DNA of 64,000 bases. It comes from Citrobacter portucalensis. Its GTDB lineage: Bacteria > Pseudomonadota > Gammaproteobacteria > Enterobacterales > Enterobacteriaceae. Positions 35,588 through 45,360 of this stretch are shown one piece after another; positions within the stretch are counted from its first letter, which is position 1, and each line of letters opens with the position of its first letter. The position numbers were made by a program, and so were the translations under genes. Location: the NCBI RefSeq assembly GCF_002042885.1, contig NZ_MVFY01000002.1, positions 124,001 through 188,000 on the forward strand. Reading direction: 5' to 3'. The notes beneath the pieces were generated by a model. The model was given only the letters and a program-made list of their open reading frames with translations, ran no database searches and was not told where the DNA came from.

Positions 35588-36574
35588 ATGACAACTATTA
35601 AAGACGCTTACCAGTTCGGCATTGAACCAGTACGAATCACCGACACCGACAACATTCAGGTTAACGAAGGTCTGCCAACCAATGCTGACCCACAGGTTTA
35701 CGCTCTGCGTTTAGCCCAGACCGTTAAGGCTATGCTGAACGGTGTGCTGAAGTCCGCTCAGGAGAACATCCCGTTCCCTGTAGAAGTCCTGCCGACCCGT
35801 AACAGCTTACCGACGCCAATCATTGCTCACACTCTGGCTGACCGCTCTGTGGTCGTTCCTGTCCGTGGTGGTAAGCGACCTGAAGTCGTTACCGTTCCGT
35901 CCGGTCAGGAGATTGTGGTCGAACCGATTGAACAGGCTATTCTCATCTCTGAGCAGACTAAACTGTGGGACGCTAAGTCGACTACTGGTTTCACTCAGGG
36001 GACGCTCCAACAAGATGCGTTGAACATTTGTGAGAATGTGGTCCGTACCATTAACTCTAAGATGGTTGACGTTCTGGAGTCCTCTAAGCTGTTGAAGACA
36101 GTAGAGCTTCCGGTTCTAACTGGCAGTCTGACCGCTAAGGCTGACGCTATCATGGATGCCCTGTATGAGAACACCGAGCCTTCTTTCGGTTCTGAGGTTA
36201 CTGATTATGGACTCATCGCCCATGAGTCACACCTCAAGGCTCTCTCCCGTCTTGCTGCTAAGCAGGGCTTCGGTGGTGAAGACGCTATCGTCGATATGCT
36301 GGGGACAGACATCGCCTATTACAACGGTGAAGACCGTGGTGTGTTCATGATGGCTAAACGCTTCACGGCTCTGAGCTTCGGTTGCTTCCGTCACGATGGC
36401 GAGAACATTACTGTGGTCCTGTCCCGAGATGGCAACACCCAGTCTCACGACCTTGAGATTCTCGGTAAGGTCTTCGTGGTCGCTGAGGCTGCAACGACTG
36501 TAAAGATGGGGACTGGTAGCGCTGCTGCTGTCCTGCCTGTAGTCAAACGCCTGAGCTTTACCAAGACAAGCTAA
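35588..36574 (+). CDS. Putative HK97-fold major capsid-like protein
   Basis: ATG 35588, 9 bp after TAGGAGA, gives 328 residues; the TTG three codons earlier overlaps the ribosome site. The layout suggests a capsid: an N-terminal arm, a P-domain-like region (VVVPVRGGKRPEVVTVPSGQ, VVEPIEQAILISEQTKLWD), a long helix (LQQDALNICENVVRTINSKM), an A-domain-like stretch ending LIAHESHLKALSRL and MLGTDIAYYN, then GVFMMAKRFTALSFGCF and a C-terminal return strand AAAVLPVVKRLSF. I cannot show homology to T7 gp10; the call rests on pattern and on its place before a terminator. A different phage structural or decoy protein is possible. Confidence 0.5.
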   Translation: MTTIKDAYQFGIEPVRITDTDNIQVNEGLPTNADPQVYALRLAQTVKAMLNGVLKSAQENIPFPVEVLPTRNSLPTPIIAHTLADRSVVVPVRGGKRPEVVTVPSGQEIVVEPIEQAILISEQTKLWDAKSTTGFTQGTLQQDALNICENVVRTINSKMVDVLESSKLLKTVELPVLTGSLTAKADAIMDALYENTEPSFGSEVTDYGLIAHESHLKALSRLAAKQGFGGEDAIVDMLGTDIAYYNGEDRGVFMMAKRFTALSFGCFRHDGENITVVLSRDGNTQSHDLEILGKVFVVAEAATTVKMGTGSAAAVLPVVKRLSFTKTS

Positions 36575-36592
36575 CTAACAATAACGACTATT

Positions 36593-36630
36593 GGTCAGAC
36601 TTCCGTAACTGGATGTCTGGCCTTTATTTT
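36593..36630 (+). terminator. Terminator after the capsid-like gene
   Basis: An 8-bp stem (GGTCAGAC with GTCTGGCC, one G-T pair) is followed by TTTATTTT. Its place directly after a capsid-like gene parallels the T-phi terminator after T7 gene 10. Confidence 0.75.
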
Positions 36631-36673
36631 GTACTAGTGATCTAGTTCATGGGTACGGAGGGAGGAGGACCTA

Positions 36674-36754
36674 ATGGACCTACACAAAGTCTATCTCGGG
36701 GTCTTCCTGCTGAAGTTAGCGCTTGTTGTTTGGCTGATGGCTATTAGACGATGA
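36674..36754 (+). CDS. 26-residue hydrophobic peptide
   Basis: The short frame MDLHKVYLGVFLLKLALVVW continues LMAIRR and stops. It is preceded by an unusually strong purine ribosome site (GGAGGGAGGAGG, 36659-36670). Residues 6-23 form one membrane helix with a charged C-terminus. It could be a small membrane toxin, a lysis-timing peptide or an exclusion peptide; nothing decides between them. Confidence 0.5.
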   Translation: MDLHKVYLGVFLLKLALVVWLMAIRR

Positions 36755-36989
36755 GTTTTGACTGAAAAATGTGAGACCCTATCTAATACAATGAGCCTGA
36801 CGATTTACCCCATAGCCCGACCCTCAGTCAGACCAAAGGGCCGGGTAGTCCGTGACCGTGTTCTATTCCTTTTGTGGGAATGTTACGTACTTCAAGTCTT
36901 GACCTTCAGCCTCTCCACGTGTAACCATCACTGTAACCACTGGATTCATCAATCTTTAAGAAACAAGAAGTTAGCTAGTTGTCCTCGGC

Positions 36990-37006
36990 TCCCTTCGCCC
37001 GCTCCA
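36990..37006 (+). repeat. attR core of the glyU element
   Basis: An exact 17-bp copy of the glyU 3' end (TCCCTTCGCCCGCTCCA) marks the far end of the element. The 235 bp before it hold no convincing gene. Confidence 0.92.
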
Positions 37007-37040
37007 AAAATTCTCTCCCTGTAGTTAATCCTTAAAAACG

Positions 37041-37577
37041 TTAGATAGCGACACCGGAATCCGGTGGCAGCGTGCTGTTACCTTCACCCAGATTACGTTG
37101 TAGCAATACCGTGTCGAGCCATAGCCCATGTTTGAAGCCAATGTTTTTCAGTGTGCCGATTTGCGTAAATCCGGCCTGCTGATGGACTTTTAACGATCCC
37201 TGATTATTGCTGTCGCCGACGATGGCAATCAGTTGCCGATAACCCTGTGCTTCAGCCCAGCCAATCACATGACGCAGTAAGGCTTTTCCTACACCCTGAC
37301 GCTGAGCCGTTGGAGCAATATAAATCGAATCCTCAAGGGTATAGCGGTAGGCATAGCGCTCGCGGTAGCGGGTGAGGTAGCAATACCCGATGACCTTATC
37401 TTCCTGCAGAGCGACGACCCACGGCAGCCCGAGGCTGCGGATTTTTTCCAGACGAGCAAGCATCTCGTGTGCATCCGGCGGGTCGGTTTCAAAGCTGCCG
37501 GTACCGTGAAGAACATGATGTGCATAGATATCGCGTATGGTGAGGATGTGCTTTTCTTCTGCGTTAACGATTTTCAT
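37041..37577 (-). CDS. GNAT-family N-acetyltransferase
   Basis: I choose MKIVNAEEKHILTIRDIYAH as start (178 residues), preceded by GGGAGC; 50 further in-frame codons upstream are A/T rich and non-homologous. The acetyl-CoA loop QRQGVGKALLRHVIGWAEAQ and the C-terminal NIGFKHGLWLDTVLLQRNL resemble the phosphinothricin / L-amino-acid acetyltransferase subgroup (MnaT-like). The substrate is unknown. It is the first chromosomal gene beyond the element and reads toward it. Confidence 0.85.
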   Translation of the reverse strand: MKIVNAEEKHILTIRDIYAHHVLHGTGSFETDPPDAHEMLARLEKIRSLGLPWVVALQEDKVIGYCYLTRYRERYAYRYTLEDSIYIAPTAQRQGVGKALLRHVIGWAEAQGYRQLIAIVGDSNNQGSLKVHQQAGFTQIGTLKNIGFKHGLWLDTVLLQRNLGEGNSTLPPDSGVAI

Positions 37578-38393
37578 TGACCGGCTCCCATTGGCGTCTT
37601 TGCCCAGATTACCTGAAAGACTGAGGGGAAGGTAAGTGCAAAAAATTATGCTTCTATCAGTTGCTTGTAATGCAAATAGGCTTGCATATTGTAAGGGGAA
37701 ATAATTGATTGTGGTTGATATTGTCAATAGTACGCAAGGTTGGTAAATATATTAACAGGTAGAGTAATACACAATTATTCACGCACGTATTTGATTGAGT
37801 TTCCAAATACCAATTATGGTAGGTTTCGAAAAATGATAAATAAAGTTGTTTGATTTCAACGCATTGTTACTGTATCTAATTCTTCTTGCGCCTGTACCCT
37901 TATTTTCATTTCATTGGCCCTGTTTGAGCCCTAAAAATTAAGTTATATTTTGTTGTTAGCAGAGAGCCTATTATCAGATTTTTCTCTATTCACCTCTCAA
38001 AATAGTTACCATGCAAACAGTTGCGCGGTGTAGCTATGCTAACCAGCAATAGTAAGCATCGTCACATGATGTCACCGGGCAAACTTTGTTTAAATCCAGA
38101 ATTCAATCCCAAGAGTATTAGGATTATTTAGTCTAAAATACTTTTTTGCCTAAGACTTTTCTTATTGCGTAGCCACGAACTACATGGAGTGATAAAATTC
38201 CCGAGTTTATGCCTCCTGTCCAACGATTAGAGGACGCGGTGCGGGTAGTCAATAAGACGAAAGAATTAATTGCTTCATAACCCTATTACGAAATAAGCGG
38301 CAGTGCATCTTACATGGTCGGCAACTGTCATGGATTGACCGTAACTTATTGAAAACGCTTATTTTTACTCTGATGTAAGATATAAGGGCAGAT
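37578..38393 (+). promoter_or_regulatory. Long A/T-rich region upstream of pgaA
   Basis: These 816 bp are without a convincing gene and markedly A/T rich. In E. coli pgaA has a long leader bound by CsrA at GGA motifs; here GGA occurs in ACATGGAGTG, AGAGGACG and CATGGATTG between about 38184 and 38337, and AAGGGCAG lies next to the start. CsrA control is plausible but not shown. I could not identify the promoter. Confidence 0.4.
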
Positions 38394-40856
38394 ATGTTCA
38401 GTATGCGTCGACATGCCAACTTCATTAAACGTTTTAAGTCTGTAAGCTGTTTATTTACGGCAAGCATTCTTTTCCCTATGCAAATCTCTGCTGCGGTATC
38501 AGATTATGATGCTTTGGTTATTGAAGCGCGGGGGGGGAATAGTGCGCCACTATTGCGCTACCTTGAGGATCAGGGAAAGAAAAGTGCGCTAACGCCAAAT
38601 CAGGTTGCCGACTGGCTGCAAGTTTCTGGTTGGGTTGAGAACAACGATAAAACAACCATTCAAATCTGGCAGCGGTATCGTGGGCAGATGGATGTGCCTG
38701 CGCGCGGCAAAGTCGCCGCTGCACGTGCGTACCGTAACCAGAAAAACTGGAATGATTCATTGGCGGTGTGGGAAAGCGTTTTACAGGAAGAGCCTGATAA
38801 CGTGGATGTACGCACCGGCTGGATAATGACGTTGGCGGATGCGCGCTACAACCAACAAGCCCTTACTGAAGCGAATAAATGGGCGCAGGCGCATCCGGGC
38901 GCAGACTCCGACGCACTGCTTGCCTACGTATATCATTCTCAGGGGAAAAACTGGGATGCACTGTTGGTTGCCAGCCAGGCGGATGATGTTGATCCAGGCA
39001 ACAAAAATGCAAAATCCACGCTGCTATCTGCGCTGTCGGCGAACCGCGTTTCCGGACCCGCTTTAAATATGGCTGAGGTCGTTCCCACGGCTGATCCAGT
39101 GAAGCGCCGTCTTGAGCTTGATGCGGCGGCTGAAATGGTACGCTCCTCCTATACGTCCGCACGTAATGAAGAAGAACGGTTTATCGTGGCCGATAAAGCG
39201 CTGGCCCGTTATGACCAGTTGCTGGCGGCCTGGAAAGATGAGCCGTCTGCGCAGAATGATGTCCGTCGGGCGAGAATTGACCGTATGGGTGCCCTGTTGG
39301 TGCGTAAGCGTACTGCCGAAGTGATTGATGAGTATGAATCCCTTTCTGCAAGCGGCGAAGTACCAAACTATGCAAAACGCTGGGTGGCATCAGCATGGTT
39401 AAGCGAACGCCAGCCGGAAAAAACCGAAGCGATGCTGGCGAGCATCTACTACCCGAATGGACCTATCCCGGTGACGCCGCTCAGTCCTGAGGATCAACAA
39501 GATCTGTTCTACGCGCACATTGATAATGAAAACTTCGATGCTGCCAAAAAACAAGTCGATGATTTGATCAAAGAGAGTCCGTATCTGCGGCGTATCTATG
39601 GCTCGCCAACGCCGCAGCCTAACGATAACTGGCTGCTCGGACAGTCGCTACTGACGCAATATCATATCGCTGCCAATGAACTGCCAGAGGCAGAAAAGCT
39701 CGCAGAGCATCTGGCACGAACAGGCTCTGGTAACCAGGGATTGCGCATATCTTATGCCTCTGTGCTTGAAGCGCGTGGATTGCCGCATGCGGCGGAGAAA
39801 GAGCTTAAGCTGGCGGAAGTCATTGAGCCAAGCAACCTGGAGCTGGAACGTCAGCAGGCTTACGTTGCGCTGGATCTCCAGGAGTGGAAACAGGCAGATG
39901 AACTGACGGATGACGTTATTGCCCGTAGCCCGGATGATGAAGCGACGCTGCGCCTCGCGCGTATTCGTGATGTCCACAAAATGTCGGAAGTGCGCATTAG
40001 CGGTACGCAGGGGATCTCGTCCGATAGCCCGGTCAGCGGTAAGAATGACTTCAACATCAACACGGCTATTTACAGTCCGCCGATTAATGACAACTGGCGA
40101 CTGTTTACCGGATTCAACTTTGCTACCGGTGAATTTGAGGAAGGGAAGGGCATCAGCCGCGATCTGGCGGCGGGGGCAGAATGGACTTCCCGTGATTACT
40201 GGGCGGAAATGGAAGTGTCTGGCCGAAATTATGGCGATGGTCAGAAGATTGGCGGGCGTCTATCCGGCTGGCATGACTTTAATGACAACTGGCGCGTTGG
40301 TGGGTCGGCCGAGCGCCTCTCTCGCAATACCCCGTTGCGCGCGCTGCGTAGTGGCGTGTATGCCAACGGCGGCGATATGTTTGTTCGCTGGTATCAAAAC
40401 GAACGACGTGAATATCAACTGTCGTTTGCCGCATCACATTTCTCGGACGGTAACGATCGCATCGAATATGGACTCAGCGGAAAAGAGCGCATGTGGACCA
40501 CGCCGCGCTTCACGCTGGACTTTACGCCGGGTATCGGCGGGAGCACCAACACCAAAGAAAATGTTCCGTATTACAACCCGAAGAGTGATTTTTCGGTTGT
40601 CCCTGGCCTGAGCGCAGAGCAGGTTCTTTACCGCCACTATGATACCGTCTGGACGCAGCAAGGCCTGGCAGGCGTAGGTGGCTACTGGCAGCAAGGTGAA
40701 GATGCAGGTGCTATCGTCCAGGTGGGATACGGCCAACGGCTTAAATGGAACAACGTCGTAGATGGCGGGGTGATGCTGATTTGGGATAAACGCCCCTATG
40801 ACGGTAAACGTGAGCGGAATATCTCCCTCGCTTTCGATTTAAATGTCAGGTTTTAA
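38394..40856 (+). CDS. pgaA: PNAG export porin PgaA
   Basis: The 820-residue outer-membrane protein begins with a signal peptide (MFSMRRHANFIKRFKSVSCL...ISAA). Tetratricopeptide-type helices follow in the periplasmic part (about 35-510: ADWLQVSGW, AYRNQKNWNDSLAVWESVL, ISYASVLEARGLPHAAEKEL), and a C-terminal 16-strand beta-barrel ends in a phenylalanine (DLNVRF). It exports poly-beta-1,6-N-acetylglucosamine for biofilm. It is clearly more divergent from E. coli PgaA than the backbone genes here are from theirs. Confidence 0.93.
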   Translation: MFSMRRHANFIKRFKSVSCLFTASILFPMQISAAVSDYDALVIEARGGNSAPLLRYLEDQGKKSALTPNQVADWLQVSGWVENNDKTTIQIWQRYRGQMDVPARGKVAAARAYRNQKNWNDSLAVWESVLQEEPDNVDVRTGWIMTLADARYNQQALTEANKWAQAHPGADSDALLAYVYHSQGKNWDALLVASQADDVDPGNKNAKSTLLSALSANRVSGPALNMAEVVPTADPVKRRLELDAAAEMVRSSYTSARNEEERFIVADKALARYDQLLAAWKDEPSAQNDVRRARIDRMGALLVRKRTAEVIDEYESLSASGEVPNYAKRWVASAWLSERQPEKTEAMLASIYYPNGPIPVTPLSPEDQQDLFYAHIDNENFDAAKKQVDDLIKESPYLRRIYGSPTPQPNDNWLLGQSLLTQYHIAANELPEAEKLAEHLARTGSGNQGLRISYASVLEARGLPHAAEKELKLAEVIEPSNLELERQQAYVALDLQEWKQADELTDDVIARSPDDEATLRLARIRDVHKMSEVRISGTQGISSDSPVSGKNDFNINTAIYSPPINDNWRLFTGFNFATGEFEEGKGISRDLAAGAEWTSRDYWAEMEVSGRNYGDGQKIGGRLSGWHDFNDNWRVGGSAERLSRNTPLRALRSGVYANGGDMFVRWYQNERREYQLSFAASHFSDGNDRIEYGLSGKERMWTTPRFTLDFTPGIGGSTNTKENVPYYNPKSDFSVVPGLSAEQVLYRHYDTVWTQQGLAGVGGYWQQGEDAGAIVQVGYGQRLKWNNVVDGGVMLIWDKRPYDGKRERNISLAFDLNVRF

Positions 40857-40865
40857 GGATTGTTC

Positions 40866-42887
40866 ATGCTGAAAAGATGCCTGTGGCTTAGCGCATTAAT
40901 CGCTGGCTGGTTGATGATTACCGCGTGCAGCAGCGCGCACAATACAACGCCTCGCTATGTTCCTCCCGCAGAGAGAACACCGCTGACGGCGGATCATCCG
41001 TGGCCGAAAAATAGCTTTCTGGTGCTCGGCTACCATGATGTGGAGGATGGTGCAGCCGACCAGCGCTACCTCTCTGTGCGTACCAGCGCGTTGAGCGACC
41101 AAATGGCCTGGCTGCGTGATAATGGCTATCAGCCGATCAGCGTGCAGCAAATTCTGGACGCCCATGACGGTAAAATTGTACTGCCGGAAAAAGCGGTATT
41201 ACTCACCTTTGACGACGGATATAGCAGTTTTTATACCCGCGTCTGGCCATTGCTGAAAGCCTACAACTGGCCTGCACTCTGGGCACCAGTAGGCAGTTGG
41301 GTTGATGCGCCAGCCAACAAAAAAGTCGATTTTGGCGGCTTAATGACCGCGCGAGACAAATTCGCCACCTGGAAAATGGTCGAAGAAATGGGCAAGTCGC
41401 CGTTGGTAGAAGTCGGTGCGCACACCTGGAACTCGCACTTTGGCGCTGAGGCCAACCCGCAGGGGAGTAAAGAGCCCGCTGTGGCGAACCGCCTGTATGA
41501 TAAGAAAACCGGCACTTACGAAACGGACGAACAGTACACGCGACGTATAAACACGGATATCTCTCTGATCACTAACAAGATCAAAGCGGTGACCGGCAAA
41601 TCGCCGCGCGCGTGGGTATGGCCTTACGGCGCAGCCAACGGTACAACGTTAAACCTGGCCAAAGAGCATGGCTATAAGATGGCCTTTACGCTTAATGAAG
41701 GGTTGGCAAATGCCGCGTTTCTCGATGATATTCCGCGCGTGCTGATTTCTGATAACCCATCCCTTAAGCGCTTTGCCAGTCAGGTCGCTCAGGTCCGTGA
41801 ACCACAGACGATGCGCGTGATGCATGTCGATCTGGATTACGTGTATGACAAAGACCCTGCTCAGCAGAAGCGAAATATCGATAAGCTGATCCAGCGCGTT
41901 TATGACATGCGTATTTCTCATGTCTTCCTGCAGGCGTACGCCGATCCGCAGGGCGACGGGAATATTCGCGAACTCTATTTCCCCAACCGCTGGCTGCCGA
42001 TGCGTGCCGATCTCTTTAACTATATCTCCTGGCAGTTACAAACGCGGGCAGGGGTGACGGTGTATGCCTGGATGCCGGTTCTGGCTTTCGATCTCGACGC
42101 GTCCATTCCACGCGTAACCGCATGGGATCCGAAAACGGGACGCACTGCTATCAATCACGAGAACTATGTTCGTCTCTCGCCCTGGGACAGCGAAGCGCGC
42201 AAACGCATCACTGAAATCTATGAAGACCTGGCGAAGCACGCCAGCTTCAAAGGTATTTTGTTCCATGACGATGCTTTCCTGACGGATTTTGAAGATGCGT
42301 CACCGGAGGCGTTAGCCGCCTACCGTGCCGCAGGGCTTCCGGGCAGTATCGAGCAAATACGTAATAATCCTCAGGCGTTCGAGCGCTGGACTCGCCTGAA
42401 AAGTAAGATGCTGATTGACTTCACCAAACAACTGACCCGGACGGTGCGTAATATTCGCGGTCCACAGGTGCAAACTGCGCGCAATATTTACGCCATGCCG
42501 GTACTGGAGCCTGAAAGTGAAGCCTGGTTTGCACAAAACCTGAATGATTTCCTCAATACCTATGACTGGACGGCGCCGATGGCGATGCCATTCATGGAAC
42601 AGATCCCGGCCAATGATGCCAACGCATGGCTTGACCGACTGGTGAATGCCGTTGCACAAACCCCTGGGGCGCTGGATAAAACCGTGTTTGAACTGCAGGC
42701 ACGAGACTGGCGTAAATCCGGGGATCAGGCTGAAATCAGCGGAAAACAAATAGCCGAATGGATGCGCCAGCTGAAATTAAGCGGTGCAGGTAACTACGGC
42801 TATTACCCGGATGATTTCATCAGCGACAAACCTGAGATGTCAGAGATTCGCTCGACGTTCTCCTCATACTGGTATCCGCAAAAATGA
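40866..42887 (+). CDS. pgaB: PNAG N-deacetylase lipoprotein PgaB
   Basis: Starting at ATG 40866 ([15 protein letters not shown]) gives 673 residues, close to E. coli. A lipobox-like LMITAC anchors it in the outer membrane. The N-terminal carbohydrate esterase family 4 domain has [10 protein letters not shown] and [10 protein letters not shown] (metal and catalytic residues). The C-terminal domain (about 310-650, with [14 protein letters not shown] and [12 protein letters not shown]) matches the PgaB glycoside hydrolase domain. It partly deacetylates PNAG in the periplasm before export. Confidence 0.95.
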   Translation: MLKRCLWLSALIAGWLMITACSSAHNTTPRYVPPAERTPLTADHPWPKNSFLVLGYHDVEDGAADQRYLSVRTSALSDQMAWLRDNGYQPISVQQILDAHDGKIVLPEKAVLLTFDDGYSSFYTRVWPLLKAYNWPALWAPVGSWVDAPANKKVDFGGLMTARDKFATWKMVEEMGKSPLVEVGAHTWNSHFGAEANPQGSKEPAVANRLYDKKTGTYETDEQYTRRINTDISLITNKIKAVTGKSPRAWVWPYGAANGTTLNLAKEHGYKMAFTLNEGLANAAFLDDIPRVLISDNPSLKRFASQVAQVREPQTMRVMHVDLDYVYDKDPAQQKRNIDKLIQRVYDMRISHVFLQAYADPQGDGNIRELYFPNRWLPMRADLFNYISWQLQTRAGVTVYAWMPVLAFDLDASIPRVTAWDPKTGRTAINHENYVRLSPWDSEARKRITEIYEDLAKHASFKGILFHDDAFLTDFEDASPEALAAYRAAGLPGSIEQIRNNPQAFERWTRLKSKMLIDFTKQLTRTVRNIRGPQVQTARNIYAMPVLEPESEAWFAQNLNDFLNTYDWTAPMAMPFMEQIPANDANAWLDRLVNAVAQTPGALDKTVFELQARDWRKSGDQAEISGKQIAEWMRQLKLSGAGNYGYYPDDFISDKPEMSEIRSTFSSYWYPQK

Positions 42888-44218
42888 CCGATCGCATTAT
42901 TGCTTTCCTGATACTTTGTCTGATGTTCAGCCTGCCGTTTGGCGTGGCTGTCATCTTTACAGGTGAAGTGATGTTGAACTTCGTCTTCTTCTGGCCATTG
43001 TTCATGTCTGCTTTGTGGATAAGCGGCGGGGTCTATTTCTGGTTTTACCGTGAACGTCACTGGAAATGGGGAGATGACACGCCACCACCAACCCTGCCGG
43101 GGAATCCACTGGTTTCCATTCTGATCCCCTGTTTTAACGAAGGGATCAACGCGCGTGAAACCATTGAGGCAGCACTGGCACAGCGATATAAGAATATCGA
43201 AGTGATCGCCATCAACGATGGCTCGACGGATGACACTCACGACGTGCTGGAACAACTGGCAGTGGAATACCCCAGCCTGCGGGTGATTCATCTGGCTGAA
43301 AACCAGGGTAAAGCGCTGGCGCTCAAGACCGGTGCAGCCGCTGCGCGCAGTGATTACCTGGTGTGCATTGATGGCGATGCGTTACTGGATCGTGATGCCG
43401 TTGCCTATATTGTGGCTCCTCTGATCCAGTTCCCGCGCGTTGGTGCAGTGACGGGGAACCCGCGTATTCGAACCCGCTCTACGTTAATCGGTCGTGTGCA
43501 GGTCGGTGAGTTCTCTTCCATTATCGGCTTAATTAAGCGTACTCAGCGAGTCTATGGGCAGATCTTTACCGTTTCCGGCGTAGTTGCGGCGTTTCGCCGT
43601 CGCGCGTTGGCCGAGGTCGGTTACTGGAGCCCGGACATGATCACCGAAGATATCGATATCAGTTGGAAGCTGCAATTGCGCCACTGGTCGGTATTCTTTG
43701 AGCCGCGCGCACTGTGCTGGATCCTGATGCCTGAAACATTAAAAGGGCTATGGAAGCAGCGTTTGCGCTGGGCGCAGGGTGGTGCAGAGGTGTTTATCGT
43801 TAACATGCGTCGTCTGTGGTCGTGGGAGTTCCGTCGCATGTGGCCGCTGTTTCTTGAGTTCTGTTTTTCTACCGCCTGGTCGTTTGCCTATGCGATCAGT
43901 ATCGTGCTGTTCCTGTTAGGACTGATGATCCCGATGCCGGACTCGCTGTATGTACAGCATCTTTTCCCGCCAGCCTTTACTGGGCTTATCCTCGGCGTGG
44001 TGTGCTTGCTGCAGTTTGCGGTGAGCCTGATGATTGAACGACGCTATGAAAAAGGCATTGGCGCCTCGTTGTTCTGGATTATCTGGTTCCCGGTGGTGTA
44101 CTGGATGCTAAGCCTGTTCACCACGCTGGTCGCGTTCCCGAAAGTGATGCTCAAACGTAAACGTGGCAGAGCGCGTTGGGTGAGTCCTGACCGCGGTATT
44201 GGGAGGATCGAATCATGA
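42884..44218 (+). CDS. pgaC: PNAG synthase glycosyltransferase PgaC
   Basis: The 444-residue family 2 glycosyltransferase overlaps the pgaB stop in ATGA. N-terminal membrane helices are followed by the catalytic domain with [25 protein letters not shown] and the processivity motif [11 protein letters not shown], then C-terminal helices. It polymerises UDP-GlcNAc together with PgaD; in E. coli the complex is activated by c-di-GMP. Confidence 0.96.
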   Translation: MTDRIIAFLILCLMFSLPFGVAVIFTGEVMLNFVFFWPLFMSALWISGGVYFWFYRERHWKWGDDTPPPTLPGNPLVSILIPCFNEGINARETIEAALAQRYKNIEVIAINDGSTDDTHDVLEQLAVEYPSLRVIHLAENQGKALALKTGAAAARSDYLVCIDGDALLDRDAVAYIVAPLIQFPRVGAVTGNPRIRTRSTLIGRVQVGEFSSIIGLIKRTQRVYGQIFTVSGVVAAFRRRALAEVGYWSPDMITEDIDISWKLQLRHWSVFFEPRALCWILMPETLKGLWKQRLRWAQGGAEVFIVNMRRLWSWEFRRMWPLFLEFCFSTAWSFAYAISIVLFLLGLMIPMPDSLYVQHLFPPAFTGLILGVVCLLQFAVSLMIERRYEKGIGASLFWIIWFPVVYWMLSLFTTLVAFPKVMLKRKRGRARWVSPDRGIGRIES

Positions 44219-44721
44219 ACCAGCCACTGATCTTCACGGAGCGGCGTTTGCTGCCGCGCATCATCGATGTGTTGTTGACGGCCATCGCATGGGTTGGATT
44301 TATCTATTTGATCTATAAAGGGCTGATCACAGCCCTGGCGCATTCACCGTATATGGGTGTGCGACCCTTTTTCACCACGCTGGATACGGTCACGTTTTAT
44401 ATCCTTGTCGCCCTGGTCAACGGCCTGGTGCTGATTGGCTGGGCGAAGTACAACCAGTTTCGTTTTCGGGTCGAACGCCGCAGTCGCAGACCCGGGCTTG
44501 AAGACCATGAGCTGGCAGAAAGTTTGCGTATTACCCGGGAGCTGGTTACGGAACTGAACAAGGCGAGGGTGCTGACGGTCCACCATCATGAGAATGGCGA
44601 AATCAGTCATATCGATGTGGACAGGGATATTGCCGATAACCGCCTCCCGCCGCCGACGCCTGCGATGCTGGAGTATTTGCCGCCAGAGCCGCAGCCGTCG
44701 ATACAGAAAAAGCCTGAATGA
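44215..44721 (+). CDS. pgaD: PNAG synthase accessory protein PgaD
   Basis: The 168-residue protein has two membrane helices (about 18-45 and 65-90) and a cytoplasmic tail. It is about 30 residues longer than E. coli PgaD, mainly through a Pro/Glu-rich C-terminus ([18 protein letters not shown]). The start overlaps pgaC in ATGA. It stabilises PgaC and takes part in c-di-GMP sensing in E. coli. Confidence 0.9.
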   Translation: MNQPLIFTERRLLPRIIDVLLTAIAWVGFIYLIYKGLITALAHSPYMGVRPFFTTLDTVTFYILVALVNGLVLIGWAKYNQFRFRVERRSRRPGLEDHELAESLRITRELVTELNKARVLTVHHHENGEISHIDVDRDIADNRLPPPTPAMLEYLPPEPQPSIQKKPE

Positions 44722-44803
44722 TATTTCTGCTTTCAGCCGCTTCCTTCAGCCTCGCATAGGTCTATGATTAGACCCAGACAATAAAAAAATGCGAGGCAAT
44801 GTC

Positions 44804-45034
44804 GTGGATAAGGAACTACTGGATGCAGGTTACCGGGCCTATACCGGCGAGAAGATTGACGTCTACTTCAACACGGCGATGTGTCAGCATTCGGGCAATT
44901 GCGTGCGGGGAAGCGCGAAGCTGTTTAACCTGAAACGTAAACCGTGGATTATTCCGGATGAAGTGGACGTTGCCACGGTCATCAAGGTCATCGATACCTG
45001 TCCGAGCGGTGCGCTGAAATATCGCCAAAAATGA
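44804..45034 (+). CDS. yjdI: Fe-S mono-cluster protein YjdI
   Basis: A GTG start at 44804 with GCGAGG upstream gives 76 residues, the E. coli length. The cysteines in [10 protein letters not shown] and [10 protein letters not shown] form a ferredoxin-like cluster-binding pattern. Its partner is unknown. The stop overlaps the frame of yjdJ, and the two genes are also adjacent in E. coli, although elsewhere in the chromosome. Confidence 0.88.
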   Translation: MDKELLDAGYRAYTGEKIDVYFNTAMCQHSGNCVRGSAKLFNLKRKPWIIPDEVDVATVIKVIDTCPSGALKYRQK

Positions 45035-45045
45035 GTGAGGGAAGC

Positions 45046-45318
45046 ATGGAAATTCTTGCAGGCCATAACAAGTTTTATGTCAATGATGCTGAGGGCAACC
45101 AGGTTGCCGAGATTGTTTTCGTGCCGACGGGCGAGCATCTGAGCATCATTGAACATACCGATGTTGATCCCAGCCTGAAAGGTCAGGGCGTCGGCAAACA
45201 GCTGGTGGCGAAAGTGGTAGAGAAGATGCGCGCTGAAAACCGCAAAGTTATTCCGCTGTGCCCGTTTGCCAAACATGAATTTGATAAAACCCGCGAGTAC
45301 GACGATATCCGCGCCTGA
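45046..45318 (+). CDS. yjdJ: GNAT-like acetyltransferase YjdJ
   Basis: Starting at ATG 45046 behind GAGGGA gives 90 residues, as in E. coli. This is the short YjdJ-type GNAT fold with [18 protein letters not shown] for acetyl-CoA and the family mark [12 protein letters not shown]. The substrate is unknown. Confidence 0.88.
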   Translation: MEILAGHNKFYVNDAEGNQVAEIVFVPTGEHLSIIEHTDVDPSLKGQGVGKQLVAKVVEKMRAENRKVIPLCPFAKHEFDKTREYDDIRA

Positions 45319-45360
45319 TTATCTTATATGCACCGGAAGGTATAACAGCCATCCGGTGCA

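Noticed and set aside
36758..37024. 88-codon frame crossing attR
   Set aside because: It starts at TTG without a ribosome site and runs across the attachment repeat into the chromosome.
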